Part shown: positions 4,839-5,744 of the stretch, one piece after another
How positions within the stretch are numbered: position 1 is the stretch's first letter
Layout of the letters: every line of letters begins with the position of its first letter
Assembly (NCBI GenBank): GCA_031267635.1
Contig: JAIRYX010000260.1
Coordinates: 1 to 5,744, forward strand
Length of the DNA stretch: 5,744 bases
Direction: 5' to 3'
Source of the DNA: Planctomycetaceae bacterium
Lineage (GTDB): Bacteria; Planctomycetota; Planctomycetia; Pirellulales; Thermoguttaceae
Made by a program: the position numbers and the translations under genes
The notes under the pieces: generated by a model
Seen by the model: only the letters and a program-made list of their open reading frames with translations
Told to the model about the DNA's origin: nothing
The model's database searches: none

Positions 4839-5744
4839 TCAATGATTCCTCATCTGTTGACAATCGTTTAGGCGTTCTTGCCAATAATTATAGTCGGGTG
4901 TTCCTTCTTCTTCGTGATCACGTCGATATCTCAAATATGCTTCAATATTATTAGGTTGTAAAGCAGTACCAACAGCGTCTAAGCCCCCAACTACTTCACC
5001 AATTCCCGGTGGTGCCAAAACAGGTGCTCCAGTATTGTATCCCCAATCAATCCAACCACGCCCCCAATCACCCCAAGTACGGTTTCCATCATACCACCAA
5101 GTACCATGCCAAATTACATCCAACCCCATTGGATCAACCAACATTCCAGGTTGGTTATTAACGTACCGATAGAGATTAACATCACCTGCGTCATATCCTA
5201 ACGGATCAATACTTGTAAAACGTCCGATAACCGGATGATAGTATCTGTTCCGATAATACATTAATCCTGTTTCTTTGTCAAGACGACGCGACGTAAACAG
5301 AAAATCCCAATCGTATTGTGAAGTAATTCTTACGGAAAAATCAGGATTCAAATAAGTTACCTTGCCGAATGCATCGTAACAGTAACGTTCTTTGACTTCA
5401 CCGGTGGAGTCTATTATCGCAACAACATTATTGTTTGGATCGGTCAATGGATACAAACGTTCTTCCACGCGTTCACGCATTATAAGATCGTCAATACCGC
5501 GAGTTCCCCAAACATAAGTCCTGTCGATTGTTGCACCAACCCGTTCTTTAATACATTGCCATTTTTCGTTGTAAAAATAATTCCGCGTTTCTGTCAATAT
5601 CCCGCCAACATAAGTCTTTTTCGTGATACGATGACCAAGACCATTATAAAAATATTCGGCAACCTTTGTAGAACCGTCGGATTCATAAACTGCCGCTACA
5701 CGATTCCATGCGTCATATTTGAAAATAAAATGATTACCGCTTTC
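4839..5744 (-). CDS. Rhs/YD-repeat protein, C-terminal part with short variable tip (5' end outside window)
   Basis: Rhs proteins are large, usually secreted or surface shells of YD repeats that carry a variable C-terminal module, often a toxin. The frame is open from the right edge to TGA at 4839-4841, giving 301 visible residues. The TTG at 5597 is internal. YD-type repeats are visible (YDAWNRVAAVY, YFYNGLGHRITKKTY, YCYDAFGKVTYLN). The conserved Rhs core follows: ETGLMYYRNRYYHPVIGRF, SIDPLGYDAGDVNLYRYVNN, and the boundary DPMG at visible residues 204-207, where homologues are cleaved. The remaining 94 residues are not conserved core. They comprise a Trp-rich block (seven Trp in about 26 residues), a Gly-rich hydrophobic stretch (PPGIGEVVGGLDAVGTAL) and a charged end (YLRYRRDHEEEGTPDY). 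I recognise no nuclease or other toxin motif. The next gene starts ten bases downstream. Confidence 0.93.
   Translation of the reverse strand, partial: ESGNHFIFKYDAWNRVAAVYESDGSTKVAEYFYNGLGHRITKKTYVGGILTETRNYFYNEKWQCIKERVGATIDRTYVWGTRGIDDLIMRERVEERLYPLTDPNNNVVAIIDSTGEVKERYCYDAFGKVTYLNPDFSVRITSQYDWDFLFTSRRLDKETGLMYYRNRYYHPVIGRFTSIDPLGYDAGDVNLYRYVNNQPGMLVDPMGLDVIWHGTWWYDGNRTWGDWGRGWIDWGYNTGAPVLAPPGIGEVVGGLDAVGTALQPNNIEAYLRYRRDHEEEGTPDYNYWQERLNDCQQMRNH

Noticed and set aside
1..5744. CRISPR array, tRNA, rRNA or riboswitch
   Set aside because: Reading by eye found no regularly spaced repeats, no cloverleaf with a matching T-loop, and no conserved aptamer core. The GGTTCGA-like string near 1353 lies inside guaA.

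Overview
This window looks like bacterial chromosome in which a conserved housekeeping stretch (left 2.5 kb) meets an accessory stretch (right 3 kb). The two metabolic genes resemble, from memory, planctomycete versions of DapB and GuaA. An Rhs/YD-repeat protein and an IS66-type transposase of the 'WKENGK...CWAHLIRE' type fit the same phylum. Planctomycetota is therefore my best guess, but it is an inference and no rRNA or other marker is present.

Left part: the 3' two-thirds of dapB (lysine/diaminopimelate synthesis) reads rightward and enters at the window edge. guaA (GMP synthase, complete) reads leftward towards it. The 419 bases between these convergent genes hold a perfect 14-bp inverted repeat, a plausible promoter and ribosome binding site, and a 108-codon open frame of unknown nature that runs into the 3' end of guaA on the opposite strand.

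Middle part (about 2.5-3.86 kb): after a gene-poor AT-rich stretch comes a decayed IS66-family transposase on the minus strand. Its frame is kept throughout but broken by two in-frame stops. A central block of the protein is missing, the first catalytic Asp reads as Asn, and the end carrying the third catalytic residue is gone. Its probable upstream end (GTAACCGTTCACAG on the minus strand) abuts, and seems to supply, the stop codon of the next gene.

Right part (3.85-5.74 kb): three minus-strand genes in a row. The first in transcription order is the 3' part of an Rhs-repeat protein with the conserved core, a DPMG boundary and a short non-conserved Trp-rich C-terminal module. Ten bases later comes a very AT-rich gene for a 172-aa protein with one N-terminal membrane segment. 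After a 133-base gap follows a second small single-pass membrane protein that shares short motifs with the first. This layout fits an Rhs effector tip followed by accessory or immunity-like genes, the last apparently clipped by the IS66 insertion. The toxin and immunity roles are inferred from position; no known toxin motif is recognisable.
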